Origin: Archivesica marissinica
Lineage: Eukaryota; Mollusca; Bivalvia; Venerida; Vesicomyidae
DNA: 64,000 nt
Direction: 5' to 3'
Assembly: GCA_014843695.1 (NCBI GenBank)
Contig: CM026390.1
Coordinates: 95,895,708-95,959,707 of the forward strand
Shown here: one piece after another, positions 22,701 through 37,976 of the stretch
How the letters are laid out: each line of letters opens with the position of its first letter
Numbering within the stretch: position 1 is the stretch's first letter
Notes under the pieces: generated by a model
Seen by the model: only the letters and a program-made list of their open reading frames with translations
What the model was told of the DNA's origin: nothing
Databases searched by the model: none
Program-made: the position numbers and the translations under genes

Positions 22701-24403
22701 CACACGATGACATCATATACACTGTACATACACTGAGACAGCACCACCATCACACGATGACATCATATACACTGTACATACACTGAGACAGCACCACCAT
22801 CACACGATGACATCATATACACTGTACATACACTGAGACAGCACCACCACCACACGATGACATCATATACACTGCATATACACTGAGACAGCACCACCAT
22901 CACACGATGACATCATATACACTGTACACTGAGACAGCACCACCATCACACGATGACATCATATACACTGTACACTGAGGCAGCACCAACATCACACGAT
23001 GACATCATATACACTGTACATACACTGAGACAGCACCACCATCACACGATGACATCATATACACTGTACACTGAGACAGCACCACCCTCGCACGATGACA
23101 GCATTATACACTGTACACTGAGACAGCAGCACCATCACACGATGACATCATATACACTGTACACTGAGACAGCACCACCCTCGCACGATGACATCATATA
23201 CACTGTACACTGAGACAGCACCACCATCACACGATGACATCATATACACTGTACACTGAGACAGCACCACCCTCGCACGATGACATCATATACACTGTAC
23301 ACTGAGACAGCACCACCCTCGCACGATGACATCATATACACTGTACACTGAGACAGCACCACCATCACACGATGACATCATATACACTGTACACTGAGAC
23401 AGCACCACCCTCGCACGATGACAGCATTATACACTGTACACTGAGACAGCACCACCACCACACGATGACATCATATACACTGTACACTGAGACAGCACCA
23501 CCAGCACACGATGACATCATATACACTGTACACTGAGACAGCACCACCATCACACGATGACATCATATACACTGTACACTGAGACAGCACCACCATCACA
23601 CGATGACATCATATACACTGTACACTGAGACAGCACCACCATCACACGATGACATCATATACACTGTACACTGAGGCAGCACCACCATCACACGATGACA
23701 TCATATACACTGTACATACACTGAGACAGCACCACCATCACACGATGACATCATATATACACTGTACACTGAGACAGCACCACCATCACAGGATGACATC
23801 ATATATACACTGTACACTGAGACAACACCACCATCACACGATGACATCATATACACTGTACACTGAGGCAGCACCACCATCACAGGATGACATCATATAC
23901 ACTGTACACTGAGACAGCACCACCATCACACGATGACATCATATACACTGTACACTGAGGCAGCACCACCATCACACGATGACATCATATACACTGTACA
24001 CTGAGACAGCACCACCATCACACGATGACATCATATACACTGTACACTGAGACAGCACCACCATCACACGATGACATCATATACACTGTACACTGAGACA
24101 GCACCACCATCACACGATGACATCATATACACTGTACACTGAGACAGCACCACCATCACACGATGACATCATATACACTGTACACTGAGACAACACCACC
24201 ATCACACGATGACATCATATACACTGTACACTGAGACAGCACCACCATCACACGATGACATCATATACACTGTACACTGAGGCAGCACCACCATCACACG
24301 ATGACATCATATACACTGTACACTGAGACTGCACCACCATCACACGATGACATCATATATACACTGTACACTGAGACAGCACCACCATCACACGATGACA
24401 TCT
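16704..24403. repeat. Very large minisatellite, 46/50 bp units
   Basis: About 160 units containing GATGACATCATATACACTG and GAGACAGCACCACCATCACA. The basic unit is 46 bp (24001 to 24047); a 50-bp form has CATACACTG in place of ACACTG. Between 21546 and about 21976 five 50+46 dimers repeat every 96 bp, marked by GATAGC. Local subfamilies carry CTCGCACGATGACAGCATT or ATTATATCATATACAC. ORFs of up to 132 codons on both strands are by-products. Confidence 0.97.
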
Positions 24404-25011
24404 CGGACATTAAATATCGGAAGCTACACTATGGTCACGATTTATAATATATTTTGAATTGTAATACGCAATAAGTTACACAATTGATTCGTCCTCAAAG
24501 TGTTTCGTACTCATAACAAATACGACCATGTCAATTCTGCCATTTTGAGTTTTTTTTAACTTTATTTATTTTACAACGATTGCGTAGCAAGTTTTAACAA
24601 CTTAATATATTAATTACTCTCGTTGGCTCGGATGAAAGCGTATATGTGGTCATTCATGTGGGGGGAAACACTAATAAGCTACATAACGAAACAAGGATAG
24701 GAAACCAATGACTCGATGCTTACATGGAGGATCACCGGCCATAACACAACTGAGTTGCCGTGTAAACATATAGCTACACACCCGATTGCTTCATTGGGTG
24801 GTTTTCATGACATGCATATACAATTTGCGGTAATACATCGACTCACAAAGTAAACAAGTTTAATTGGTTACGTTATTCAGCTTTGCAATGCGAACTAATG
24901 TATTAATAGATTAACAATGAGTTGTTGCTGTGTCATATTTCCACTGATATCACATTTCCCTTGATATCATATGTTTCCCTTGATATCATGTTTCCACTGA
25001 TATCATGTTTT
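24404..25011. other. Spacer with SINE-A fragment and TGATATCA repeats
   Basis: 24552-24668 matches the reverse complement of the SINE-A 3-prime half (TTTATTTTACAACGATTGCG, ACTCTCGTTGGC, AAGCGTATATGTGGTCATTC). 24944-25010 holds four copies of TGATATCAnnTTTCC at about 18-25 bp spacing. Nothing else identified. Confidence 0.65.
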
Positions 25012-25950
25012 CTGATGTGTTCACTGATGCTACTGATACTACACTCACGTACACCAACACGCCACGTCACAGCTTAATACCCGTCTCTTGTATCAATACG
25101 TCGCCAATATACTGAGGGGGGGGGGGGGTATTCTGACATGATGCATATCGTATAGCCTTACAAAGAAAACCTCATACAGCATATACATTTTAAACAATTG
25201 AATGGACTCTGGATAAACAATAAAACAATACACGTACATATTTACCCAATACATAGCGATGTAAAATATGGTGACAGTGCTGTAGTTCATTTTTCAAATA
25301 ATTCCTTTAATAAACGAGGGAGCTTACATAGCACTTCGATATAATACAAACACGGTCCTCGGCATATATACAATGCCATAGCCAATATATGAAGTAATTA
25401 ATAACACGACAGGTTAAGTATATGCATATAGTTAATGTATTACAACTTGACTATTTCAATTTGTAATTAATTATTGACACACGGTTCAGATATGTATTGT
25501 ACTTTTTGATAACATTGTTTCATTGTTTGTCCCGTGATACATTGTTATCGATGGTGACACCTAGAAATGTTTCAGCATGGAGGTCAGACGGTGTTATTGA
25601 TATTATAATACTAGTGGTCTGGGATTGGTTGAAAACGTGTATTTGATACATGAACGGATTGGCTGAGTAGGTATTGTCAGCAATAGTGAAAATGACTTCT
25701 AAATATTAAAATACAATATATGAGCTGCGTTTTGGAATATTTGAGAATATTTGCATACTATTTGGTGACAAATAAACACCCATATTATAAATGCAGGTGT
25801 CAGTGCAACATTCACCACCAAATTACCTTCAGAGTAGGGGGACATTTGGTCAACCCCATTGAAATTTGACATTTTCCTGTGGCTCAAAGGCCAGTCTGTT
25901 GAAAACTGCTGTCTGTTGTGCCAAACTATGTTGGGGAACATATAATGGCA

Positions 25951-26171
25951 CTGTGTGTTATAATGATGGCCTATGGGAATTGCAATAGCAGTGTCTGACC
26001 TTATAATGGTGGCCTATGGAAATTGCAATAGCAGTGTCTGACCTTATAATGGTGGCCTATGGAAATTGCAATAGCGGTGTCTGACCGTATAATGGTGGCC
26101 TATGGAAATTGCAATAGAAGTGTCTGACCTTATAATGGTGGCCTATGGAAATTGCAATAGAAGTGTCTGAC
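25951..26171. repeat. 43-bp tandem repeat, five units (copy 1)
   Basis: Units contain TATAATGGTGGCCTATGG and AATTGCAATAGCAGTGTCTG. Spacing is 43 bp. The same block occurs at 31932-32152 in copy 2. Confidence 0.92.
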
Positions 26172-26239
26172 CTGGAAGCTAATATCTGTAAAATGTCGGT
26201 TTGTAAACTTAGTTGTATGTCAGATACAGTACACAGTAT

Positions 26240-26502
26240 GTTATATGTTATGTTATATTTCGGGTTTTACGCCTGCACCAGCACCATTTTGGGCTATATC
26301 GCCGGCTGGCAGTTTACCTAACAACACCTTTCTGGGCAGGCTCCAGCGGTTAACCAGTACTTGGGTGCACCAACCTCCATAAGAAACTGCCAACTTTTTC
26401 ATATAAATGAGACACGGTCTGAGCGGGGCTCGAACCCGTGACGATAAGTTACAGTGGTATATAAGTCAGCGACGTTAACCACTCGACCACGAAGGCGGAC
26501 TG
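26240..26502 (-). mobile_element. SINE-D (tRNA-derived) with target-site duplication (copy 1)
   Basis: Flanked by a perfect 14-bp direct repeat ACAGTACACAGTAT at 26226-26239 and 26503-26516, evidence of retroposition. Read on the - strand, the head has box A-like TGGTCGAGTGGTTAACG and box B GGGTTCGAGCC with extra bases between the arms, as in a class II tRNA. The tail is (ATAAC)n-like. An old copy is truncated at 40389. Confidence 0.85.
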
Positions 26503-26695
26503 ACAGTACACAGTATAGAAGTTATACAATACAAGGAGATGTTTCATAAACATTATAAATATACCCAACAGCAATGATGCTACACCAGGATTATGTTTCA
26601 GCAGTAGACTTTCAATATGAAGTGGATCATGACACCACAAGTATTACATGTATTATGATTTCGACACGTTCTCGCGCATTCTTTGTCTTACCATC

Positions 26696-26768
26696 GTTGC
26701 CACACGTTGTCACACGTTGCCACATGTTGTCACACGTTGTCACACGTTACCATACGTTGCCATATTTT
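26696..26768. repeat. 11-bp tandem repeat
   Basis: Six to seven units of the type CCACACGTTGT. Also present in copy 2 near 32677. Confidence 0.8.
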
Positions 26769-26807
26769 GTCATACAACAACACCGTTCAAATGTTCATCT
26801 CATTGAA

Positions 26808-29800
26808 ACAAACACAGATTTACAATCTCCCGGATACATACAATATATTACACAAACACGGATTTACAATAACCAGGATACATACAATAGATTACACAAA
26901 GTTTAACACGGATTTATAATAACCAGGATACATACAATAGATTACACAAACACAGATTTACAATAACCAGGATACATACAATATATTACACAAACACAGG
27001 TTTACAATCTCCCGGATACATACAATAGATTACACAAACACAGATTTACAATAACCAGGATACATACAATAGATTACACAAACACAGGTTTACAATAACC
27101 AGGATACATACAATATATTACACAAACACAGGTTTACAATCTCCCGGATACATACAATATATTACACACACACAGGTTTACAATCTCCCGGATACATACA
27201 ATAGATTACACAAACACAGGTTTACAATCTACAGTATACATACAATAGATTACACATCCACATGTTTACAATCTCCCGGATACATACAATATATTACACA
27301 AACACAGGTTTACAATCTCCCGGATACATACAATAGATTACACAAACACAGGTTTACAATCTCCCGGATACATACAATAGATTACACAAACACAGGTTTA
27401 CAATCTCCAGTATAAATACAATAGATTACAAAAACACAGGTTTACAATCTCCCGGATACATACAATATATTACAAACACAGGTTTACAATAACCAGGATA
27501 CATACAATATATTACACAAACACAGGTTTACAATCTCCCGGATACATACAATATATTACACAAACACAGGTTTACAATCTCCCGGATACATACAATAGAT
27601 TACACAAACACAGGTTTACAATCTACAGTATACATACAATAGATTACACAAACACATGTTTACAATATCCCGGATACATACAATATATTACACAAACACA
27701 GGTTTACAATCTCCCGGATACATACAATAGATTACACAAAAACAGGTTTACAATCTCCCGGATACATACAATAGATTACACAAACACAGATTTACAATAA
27801 CCAGGATACATACAATAGATTACACAAACACAGGTTTACAATAACCAGGATACATACAATATATTACACAAAGTTTAACACGGATTTACAATAACCAGGA
27901 TACATACAATAGATTACACAAACACAGGTTTACAATCTCCCGGATACATACAATATATTACACAAACACAGGTTTACAATCTCCCGGATACATACAATAG
28001 ATTACACAAACACAGGTTTACAATCTACAGTATACATACAATAGATTACACAAACACATGTTTACAATATCCCGGATACATACAATATATTACACAAACA
28101 CAGGTTTACAATCTCCCGGATACATACAATAGATTACACAAACACAGGTTTACAATCTCCCGGATACATACAATAGATTACACAAACACAGATTTACAAT
28201 AACCAGGATACATACAATAGATTACACAAACACAGGTTTACAATAACCAGGATACATACAATATATTACACAAAGTTTAACACGGATTTACAATAACCAG
28301 GATACATACAATAGATTACACAAACACAGATTTACAATAACCAGGATACATACAATATATTACACAAACACAGGTTTACAATCTCCCGGATACATACAAT
28401 AGATTACACAAACACAGATTTACAATAACCAGGATACATACAATAGATTACACAAACACAGGTTTACAATAACCAGGATACATACATATATTACACAAAC
28501 ACAGGTTTACAATCTCCCGGATACATACAATAGATTACACAAACACAGGTTTACAATCTCCAGTATACATACAATAGATTACACAAACACAGGTTTACAA
28601 TCTCCCGGATACATACAATATATTACAAACACAGGTTTACAATAACCAGGATACATACAATATATTACACAAACACAGGTTTACAATCTCCCGGATACAT
28701 ACAATATATTACACAAACACAGGTTTACAATCTCCCGGATACATACAATAGATTACACAAACACAGGTTTACAATCTCCAGTATACATACAATAGATTAC
28801 ACAAACACAGGTTTACAATCTCCCGGATACATACAATATATTACAAACACAGGTTTACAATAACCAGGATACATACAATATATTACACAAACACAGGTTT
28901 ACAATCTCCCGGATACATACAATATATTACACAAACACAGGTTTACAATCTCCCGGATACATACAATAGATTACACAAACACAGGTTTACAATCTACAGT
29001 ATACATACAATAGATTACACAAACACATGTTTACAATCTCCCGGATACATACAATATATTACACAAACACAGGTTTACAATCTCCCGGATACATACAATA
29101 GATTACACAAACACAGGTTTACAATCTCCAGTATACATACAATAGATTACACAAACACAGGTTTACAATCTCCCGGATACATACAATATATTACAAACAC
29201 AGGTTTACAATCTCCCGGATACATACAATAGATTACACAAACACAGGTTTACAATATCACGGATACATACAATATATTACACAAGCACAGGTTTACAATC
29301 TCCCGGATACATACAATAGATTACACAAACACAGGTTTACAATATCTAGTATACATACAATAGATTACACAAACACAGGTTTACAAACTCCCGGATACAT
29401 ACAATAGATTACACAAACACAGGTTTACAATATCCCGGATACATACAATATATTACACAAACACAGGTTTACAATCTCCCGGATACATACAATAGATTAC
29501 ACAAACACAGGTTTACAATCTCCCGGATACATACAATAGATTACACAAACACAGGTTTACAATCTCCCGGATACATACAATAGATTACACAAACACAGGT
29601 TTACAATCTCCAGTATACATACAATAGATTACACAAACACAGGTTTACAGTCTGTCGGATACATACAATATATTACACAAACACAGGTTTACAATACCCC
29701 GGATACATACAATAGATTACACAAACACAGGTTTACAATCTCCCGGATACATACAATATATTACACAAACACAGGTTTACAATCTCCCGGATACATACAA

Positions 29801-30775
29801 TAGATTACACAAACACAGGTTTACAATCTCCAGTATACATACAATAGATTACACAAACACAGGTTTACAATCTCCCGGATACATACAATATATTACAAAC
29901 ACAGGTTTACAATCTCCCGGATACATACAATAGATTACACAAACACAGGTTTACAATATCCCGGATACATACAATATATTACACAAGCACAGGTTTACAA
30001 TCTCCCGGATACATACAATAGATTACACAAACACAGGTTTACAATATCTAGTATACATACAATAGATTACACAAACACAGGTTTACAATCTCCCGGATAC
30101 ATACAATAGATTACACAAACACAGGTTTACAATATCCCGGATACATACAATATATTACACAAACACAGGTTTACAATCTCCAGGATACATACAATAGATT
30201 ACACAAACACAGGTTTACAATCTCCCGGATACATACAATAGATTACACAAACACAGGTTTACAATCTCCCGGATACATACAATAGATTACACAAACACAG
30301 GTTTACAATCTCCAGTATACATACAATAGATTACACAAACACAGGTTTACAGTCTGTCGGATACATACAATATATTACACAAACACAGGTTTACAATACC
30401 CCGGATACATACAATAGATTACACAAACACAGGTTTACAATCTCCCGGATACATACAATATATTACACAAACACAGGTTTACAATATCCCGGATACATAC
30501 AATATATTACACAAACACAGGTTTACAATCTACAGTATACATACAATATATTACACAAACACATGTTTACAATCTCTCGGATACATACAATAGATTACAC
30601 AAACACAGGTTTACAATCTCCCGGATACATACAATATATTACAAACACAGGTTTACAATCTCCCCGATACATACAATATATTACACAAACACATGTTTAC
30701 AATCTCTCGGATACATACAATAGATTACACAAACACAGGTTTACAATCTCTCGGATACATACAATAGATTGCATA
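26808..30775. repeat. Minisatellite, 44 bp unit (copy 1)
   Basis: About 90 units containing ACACAGGTTTACAATCTCCC and GGATACATACAATAGATTAC. Spacing is 44 bp (29521 to 29565). Variants are AATAACCAGG, ATCTCCAGTATAC and AAGTTTAACACGG. Two higher-order periods are visible: 402 bp (CTACAG at 27623 and 28025; AAGTTT at 27871 and 28273) and 702 bp (ACACAAGCAC at 29279 and 29981; ACAGTCTGTCGG at 29647 and 30349). Confidence 0.95.
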
Positions 30776-32220
30776 ACAACTACAGCAATAATCCGGGGAC
30801 TTTATTCACCAAACCAAATAAAGGCCTTAGAGGATATCAGTTGAAATAGAACAAAACTACAATTAACATAGAAGTTAAGAAAAACTATTATTATGATCGA
30901 GTCATTAACAAAGCAGAAAAGGCACTGGTTACAAAGGTTGTTGTGTTATCTATTCTGAATCGTTTACGGACACGTGACTGATATACATCGTTCACTGATG
31001 TGTTCACTGATGCTACTGATACTACACTCACGTACACCAACACGCCACGTCACAGCTTAATACCCGTCTCTTGTATCAATACGTCGCCAATATACTGAGG
31101 GGGGGGGGGTATTCTGACATGATGCATATCGTATAGCCTTACAAAGAAAACCTCATACAGCATATACATTTTAAACAATTGAATGGACTCTGGATAAACA
31201 ATAAAACAATACACGTACATATTTACCCAATACATAGCGATGTAAAATATGGTGACAGTGCTGTAGTTCATTTTTCAAATAATTCCTTTAATAAACGAGG
31301 GAGCTTACATAGCACTTCGATATAATACAAACACGGTCCTCGGCATATATACAATGCCATAGCCAATATATGAAGTAATTAATAACACGACAGGTTAAGT
31401 ATATGCATATAGTTAATGTATTACAACTTGACTATTTCAATTTGTAATTAATTATTGACACACGGTTCAGATATGTATTGTACTTTTTGATAACATTGTT
31501 TCATTGTTTGTCCCGTGATACATTGTTATCGATGGTGACACCTAGAAATGTTTCAGCATGGAGGTCAGACGGTGTTATTGATATTATAATACTAGTGGTC
31601 TGGGATTGGTTGAAAACGTGTATTTGATACATGAACGGATTGGCTGAGTAGGTATTGTCAGCAATAGTGAAAATGACTTCTAAATATTAAAATACAATAT
31701 ATGAGCTGCGTTTTGGAATATTTGAGAATATTTGCATACTATTTGGTGACAAATAAACACCCATATTATAAATGCAGGTGTCAGTGCAACATTCACCACC
31801 AAATTACCTTCAGAGTAGGGGGACATTTGGTCAACCCCATTGAAATTTGACATTTTCCTGTGGCTCAAAGGCCAGTCTGTTGAAAACTGCTGTCTGTTGT
31901 GCCAAACTATGTTGGGGAACATATAATGGCACTGTGTGTTATAATGATGGCCTATGGGAATTGCAATAGCAGTGTCTGACCTTATAATGGTGGCCTATGG
32001 AAATTGCAATAGCAGTGTCTGACCTTATAATGGTGGCCTATGGAAATTGCAATAGCGGTGTCTGACCGTATAATGGTGGCCTATGGAAATTGCAATAGAA
32101 GTGTCTGACCTTATAATGGTGGCCTATGGAAATTGCAATAGAAGTGTCTGACCTGGAAGCTAATATCTGTAAAATGTCGGTTTGTAAACTTAGTTGTATG
32201 TCAGATACAGTACACAGTAT

Positions 32221-32483
32221 GTTATATGTTATGTTATATTTCGGGTTTTACGCCTGCACCAGCACCATTTTGGGCTATATCGCCGGCTGGCAGTTTACCT
32301 AACAACACCTTTCTGGGCAGGCTCCAGCGGTTAACCAGTACTTGGGTGCACCAACCTCCATAAGAAACTGCCAACTTTTTCATATAAATGAGACACGGTC
32401 TGAGCGGGGCTCGAACCCGTGACGATAAGTTACAGTGGTATATAAGTCAGCGACGTTAACCACTCGACCACGAAGGCGGACTG
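32221..32483 (-). mobile_element. SINE-D (copy 2)
   Basis: Same insertion and same 14-bp flanking repeat as at 26240, carried along by the 5.98-kb duplication. Confidence 0.85.
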
Positions 32484-32789
32484 ACAGTACACAGTATAGA
32501 AGTTATACAATACAAGGAGATGTTTCATAAACATTATAAATATACCCAACAGCAATGATGCTACACCAGGATTATGTTTCAGCAGTAGACTTTCAATATG
32601 AAGTGGATCATGACACCACAAGTATTACATGTATTATGATTTCGACACGTTCTCGCGCATTCTTTGTCTTACCATCGTTGCCACACGTTGTCACACGTTG
32701 CCACATGTTGTCACACGTTGTCACACGTTACCATACGTTGCCATATTTTGTCATACAACAACACCGTTCAAATGTTCATCTCATTGAAA

Positions 32790-35700
32790 CAAACACAGAT
32801 TTACAATCTCCCGGATACATACAATATATTACACAAACACGGATTTACAATAACCAGGATACATACAATAGATTACACAAAGTTTAACACGGATTTATAA
32901 TAACCAGGATACATACAATAGATTACACAAACACAGATTTACAATAACCAGGATACATACAATATATTACACAAACACAGGTTTACAATCTCCCGGATAC
33001 ATACAATAGATTACACAAACACAGATTTACAATAACCAGGATACATACAATAGATTACACAAACACAGGTTTACAATAACCAGGATACATACAATATATT
33101 ACACAAACACAGGTTTACAATCTCCCGGATACATACAATATATTACACACACACAGGTTTACAATCTCCCGGATACATACAATAGATTACACAAACACAG
33201 GTTTACAATCTACAGTATACATACAATAGATTACACATCCACATGTTTACAATCTCCCGGATACATACAATATATTACACAAACACAGGTTTACAATCTC
33301 CCGGATACATACAATAGATTACACAAACACAGGTTTACAATCTCCCGGATACATACAATAGATTACACAAACACAGGTTTACAATCTCCAGTATAAATAC
33401 AATAGATTACAAAAACACAGGTTTACAATCTCCCGGATACATACAATATATTACAAACACAGGTTTACAATAACCAGGATACATACAATATATTACACAA
33501 ACACAGGTTTACAATCTCCCGGATACATACAATATATTACACAAACACAGGTTTACAATCTCCCGGATACATACAATAGATTACACAAACACAGGTTTAC
33601 AATCTACAGTATACATACAATAGATTACACAAACACATGTTTACAATATCCCGGATACATACAATATATTACACAAACACAGGTTTACAATCTCCCGGAT
33701 ACATACAATAGATTACACAAAAACAGGTTTACAATCTCCCGGATACATACAATAGATTACACAAACACAGATTTACAATAACCAGGATACATACAATAGA
33801 TTACACAAACACAGGTTTACAATAACCAGGATACATACAATATATTACACAAAGTTTAACACGGATTTACAATAACCAGGATACATACAATAGATTACAC
33901 AAACACAGGTTTACAATCTCCCGGATACATACAATATATTACACAAACACAGGTTTACAATCTCCCGGATACATACAATAGATTACACAAACACAGGTTT
34001 ACAATCTACAGTATACATACAATAGATTACACAAACACATGTTTACAATATCCCGGATACATACAATATATTACACAAACACAGGTTTACAATCTCCCGG
34101 ATACATACAATAGATTACACAAACACAGGTTTACAATCTCCCGGATACATACAATAGATTACACAAACACAGATTTACAATAACCAGGATACATACAATA
34201 GATTACACAAACACAGGTTTACAATAACCAGGATACATACAATATATTACACAAAGTTTAACACGGATTTACAATAACCAGGATACATACAATAGATTAC
34301 ACAAACACAGATTTACAATAACCAGGATACATACAATATATTACACAAACACAGGTTTACAATCTCCCGGATACATACAATAGATTACACAAACACAGAT
34401 TTACAATAACCAGGATACATACAATAGATTACACAAACACAGGTTTACAATAACCAGGATACATACAATATATTACACAAACACAGGTTTACAATCTCCC
34501 GGATACATACAATAGATTACACAAACACAGGTTTACAATCTCCAGTATACATACAATAGATTACACAAACACAGGTTTACAATCTCCCGGATACATACAA
34601 TATATTACAAACACAGGTTTACAATAACCAGGATACATACAATATATTACACAAACACAGGTTTACAATCTCCCGGATACATACAATATATTACACAAAC
34701 ACAGGTTTACAATCTCCCGGATACATACAATAGATTACACAAACACAGGTTTACAATCTCCAGTATACATACAATAGATTACACAAACACAGGTTTACAA
34801 TCTCCCGGATACATACAATATATTACAAACACAGGTTTACAATAACCAGGATACATACAATATATTACACAAACACAGGTTTACAATCTCCCGGATACAT
34901 ACAATATATTACACAAACACAGGTTTACAATCTCCCGGATACATACAATAGATTACACAAACACAGGTTTACAATCTACAGTATACATACAATAGATTAC
35001 ACAAACACATGTTTACAATCTCCCGGATACATACAATATATTACACAAACACAGGTTTACAATCTCCCGGATACATACAATAGATTACACAAACACAGGT
35101 TTACAATCTCCAGTATACATACAATAGATTACACAAACACAGGTTTACAATCTCCCGGATACATACAATATATTACAAACACAGGTTTACAATCTCCCGG
35201 ATACATACAATAGATTACACAAACACAGGTTTACAATATCACGGATACATACAATATATTACACAAGCACAGGTTTACAATCTCCCGGATACATACAATA
35301 GATTACACAAACACAGGTTTACAATATCTAGTATACATACAATAGATTACACAAACACAGGTTTACAAACTCCCGGATACATACAATAGATTACACAAAC
35401 ACAGGTTTACAATATCCCGGATACATACAATATATTACACAAACACAGGTTTACAATCTCCCGGATACATACAATAGATTACACAAACACAGGTTTACAA
35501 TCTCCCGGATACATACAATAGATTACACAAACACAGGTTTACAATCTCCCGGATACATACAATAGATTACACAAACACAGGTTTACAATCTCCAGTATAC
35601 ATACAATAGATTACACAAACACAGGTTTACAGTCTGTCGGATACATACAATATATTACACAAACACAGGTTTACAATACCCCGGATACATACAATAGATT

Positions 35701-36757
35701 ACACAAACACAGGTTTACAATCTCCCGGATACATACAATATATTACACAAACACAGGTTTACAATCTCCCGGATACATACAATAGATTACACAAACACAG
35801 GTTTACAATCTCCAGTATACATACAATAGATTACACAAACACAGGTTTACAATCTCCCGGATACATACAATATATTACAAACACAGGTTTACAATCTCCC
35901 GGATACATACAATAGATTACACAAACACAGGTTTACAATATCCCGGATACATACAATATATTACACAAGCACAGGTTTACAATCTCCCGGATACATACAA
36001 TAGATTACACAAACACAGGTTTACAATATCTAGTATACATACAATAGATTACACAAACACAGGTTTACAATCTCCCGGATACATACAATAGATTACACAA
36101 ACACAGGTTTACAATATCCCGGATACATACAATATATTACACAAACACAGGTTTACAATCTCCAGGATACATACAATAGATTACACAAACACAGGTTTAC
36201 AATCTCCCGGATACATACAATAGATTACACAAACACAGGTTTACAATCTCCCGGATACATACAATAGATTACACAAACACAGGTTTACAATCTCCAGTAT
36301 ACATACAATAGATTACACAAACACAGGTTTACAGTCTGTCGGATACATACAATATATTACACAAACACAGGTTTACAATACCCCGGATACATACAATAGA
36401 TTACACAAACACAGGTTTACAATCTCCCGGATACATACAATATATTACACAAACACAGGTTTACAATATCCCGGATACATACAATATATTACACAAACAC
36501 AGGTTTACAATCTACAGTATACATACAATATATTACACAAACACATGTTTACAATCTCTCGGATACATACAATAGATTACACAAACACAGGTTTACAATC
36601 TCCCGGATACATACAATATATTACAAACACAGGTTTACAATCTCCCCGATACATACAATATATTACACAAACACATGTTTACAATCTCTCGGATACATAC
36701 AATAGATTACACAAACACAGGTTTACAATCTCTCGGATACATACAATAGATTGCATA
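32790..36757. repeat. Minisatellite, 44 bp unit (copy 2)
   Basis: Unit order appears the same as in 26808-30775 wherever I compared, including the rare variants AAGTTTAACACGG and ACAGTCTGTCGG, and it has one extra base relative to copy 1. Confidence 0.94.
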
Positions 36758-36976
36758 ACAACTACAGCAATAATCCGGGGACTTTATTCACCAAACCAAA
36801 TAAAGGCCTTAGAGGATATCAGTTGAAATAGAACAAAACTACAATTAACATAGAAGTTAAGAAAAACTATTATTATGATCGAGTCATTAACAAAGCAGAA
36901 AAGGCACTGGTTACAAAGGTTGTTGTGTTATCTATTCTGAATCGTTTACGGACACGTGACTGATATACATCGTTTT

Positions 36977-37976
36977 NNNNNNNNNNNNNNNNNNNNNNNN
37001 NNNNNNNNNNNNNNNNNNNNNNNNNNNNNNNNNNNNNNNNNNNNNNNNNNNNNNNNNNNNNNNNNNNNNNNNNNNNNNNNNNNNNNNNNNNNNNNNNNNN
37101 NNNNNNNNNNNNNNNNNNNNNNNNNNNNNNNNNNNNNNNNNNNNNNNNNNNNNNNNNNNNNNNNNNNNNNNNNNNNNNNNNNNNNNNNNNNNNNNNNNNN
37201 NNNNNNNNNNNNNNNNNNNNNNNNNNNNNNNNNNNNNNNNNNNNNNNNNNNNNNNNNNNNNNNNNNNNNNNNNNNNNNNNNNNNNNNNNNNNNNNNNNNN
37301 NNNNNNNNNNNNNNNNNNNNNNNNNNNNNNNNNNNNNNNNNNNNNNNNNNNNNNNNNNNNNNNNNNNNNNNNNNNNNNNNNNNNNNNNNNNNNNNNNNNN
37401 NNNNNNNNNNNNNNNNNNNNNNNNNNNNNNNNNNNNNNNNNNNNNNNNNNNNNNNNNNNNNNNNNNNNNNNNNNNNNNNNNNNNNNNNNNNNNNNNNNNN
37501 NNNNNNNNNNNNNNNNNNNNNNNNNNNNNNNNNNNNNNNNNNNNNNNNNNNNNNNNNNNNNNNNNNNNNNNNNNNNNNNNNNNNNNNNNNNNNNNNNNNN
37601 NNNNNNNNNNNNNNNNNNNNNNNNNNNNNNNNNNNNNNNNNNNNNNNNNNNNNNNNNNNNNNNNNNNNNNNNNNNNNNNNNNNNNNNNNNNNNNNNNNNN
37701 NNNNNNNNNNNNNNNNNNNNNNNNNNNNNNNNNNNNNNNNNNNNNNNNNNNNNNNNNNNNNNNNNNNNNNNNNNNNNNNNNNNNNNNNNNNNNNNNNNNN
37801 NNNNNNNNNNNNNNNNNNNNNNNNNNNNNNNNNNNNNNNNNNNNNNNNNNNNNNNNNNNNNNNNNNNNNNNNNNNNNNNNNNNNNNNNNNNNNNNNNNNN
37901 NNNNNNNNNNNNNNNNNNNNNNNNNNNNNNNNNNNNNNNNNNNNNNNNNNNNNNNNNNNNNNNNNNNNNNNNNNNN
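36977..37976. other. Assembly gap, 1000 N
   Basis: Exactly 1000 undetermined bases, a placeholder length rather than a measured size. ORFs drawn through it are meaningless. Confidence 0.99.

Larger units (their letters stand above)
25012..30994. repeat. 5.98-kb segment, tandem copy 1
   Basis: Starts CTGATGTGTTCACTGATGC and ends GACTGATATACATCG before the next copy. It contains a 13-G run, a 43-bp repeat, a SINE-D insertion and the 44-bp array. Matching points in copy 2 lie 5981-5983 bp downstream. Differences I found are the G run (13 versus 11) and one missing base near 28486. Confidence 0.93.
30995..36974. repeat. 5.98-kb segment, tandem copy 2
   Basis: Direct head-to-tail repeat of 25012-30994. 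Its right end (ACTGATATACATCG) runs into TTTT and the N gap, so copy 1 and copy 2 end at the same base, or copy 2 is cut by the gap. It contains the same SINE-D with the same flanks, showing that the duplication came after that insertion. Confidence 0.93.

Noticed and set aside
16704..24403. TGACATCA in each satellite unit as a functional ATF/CREB-like enhancer array
   Set aside because: The match to the consensus is imperfect and the motif is simply part of the repeat; no gene sits at a sensible distance.
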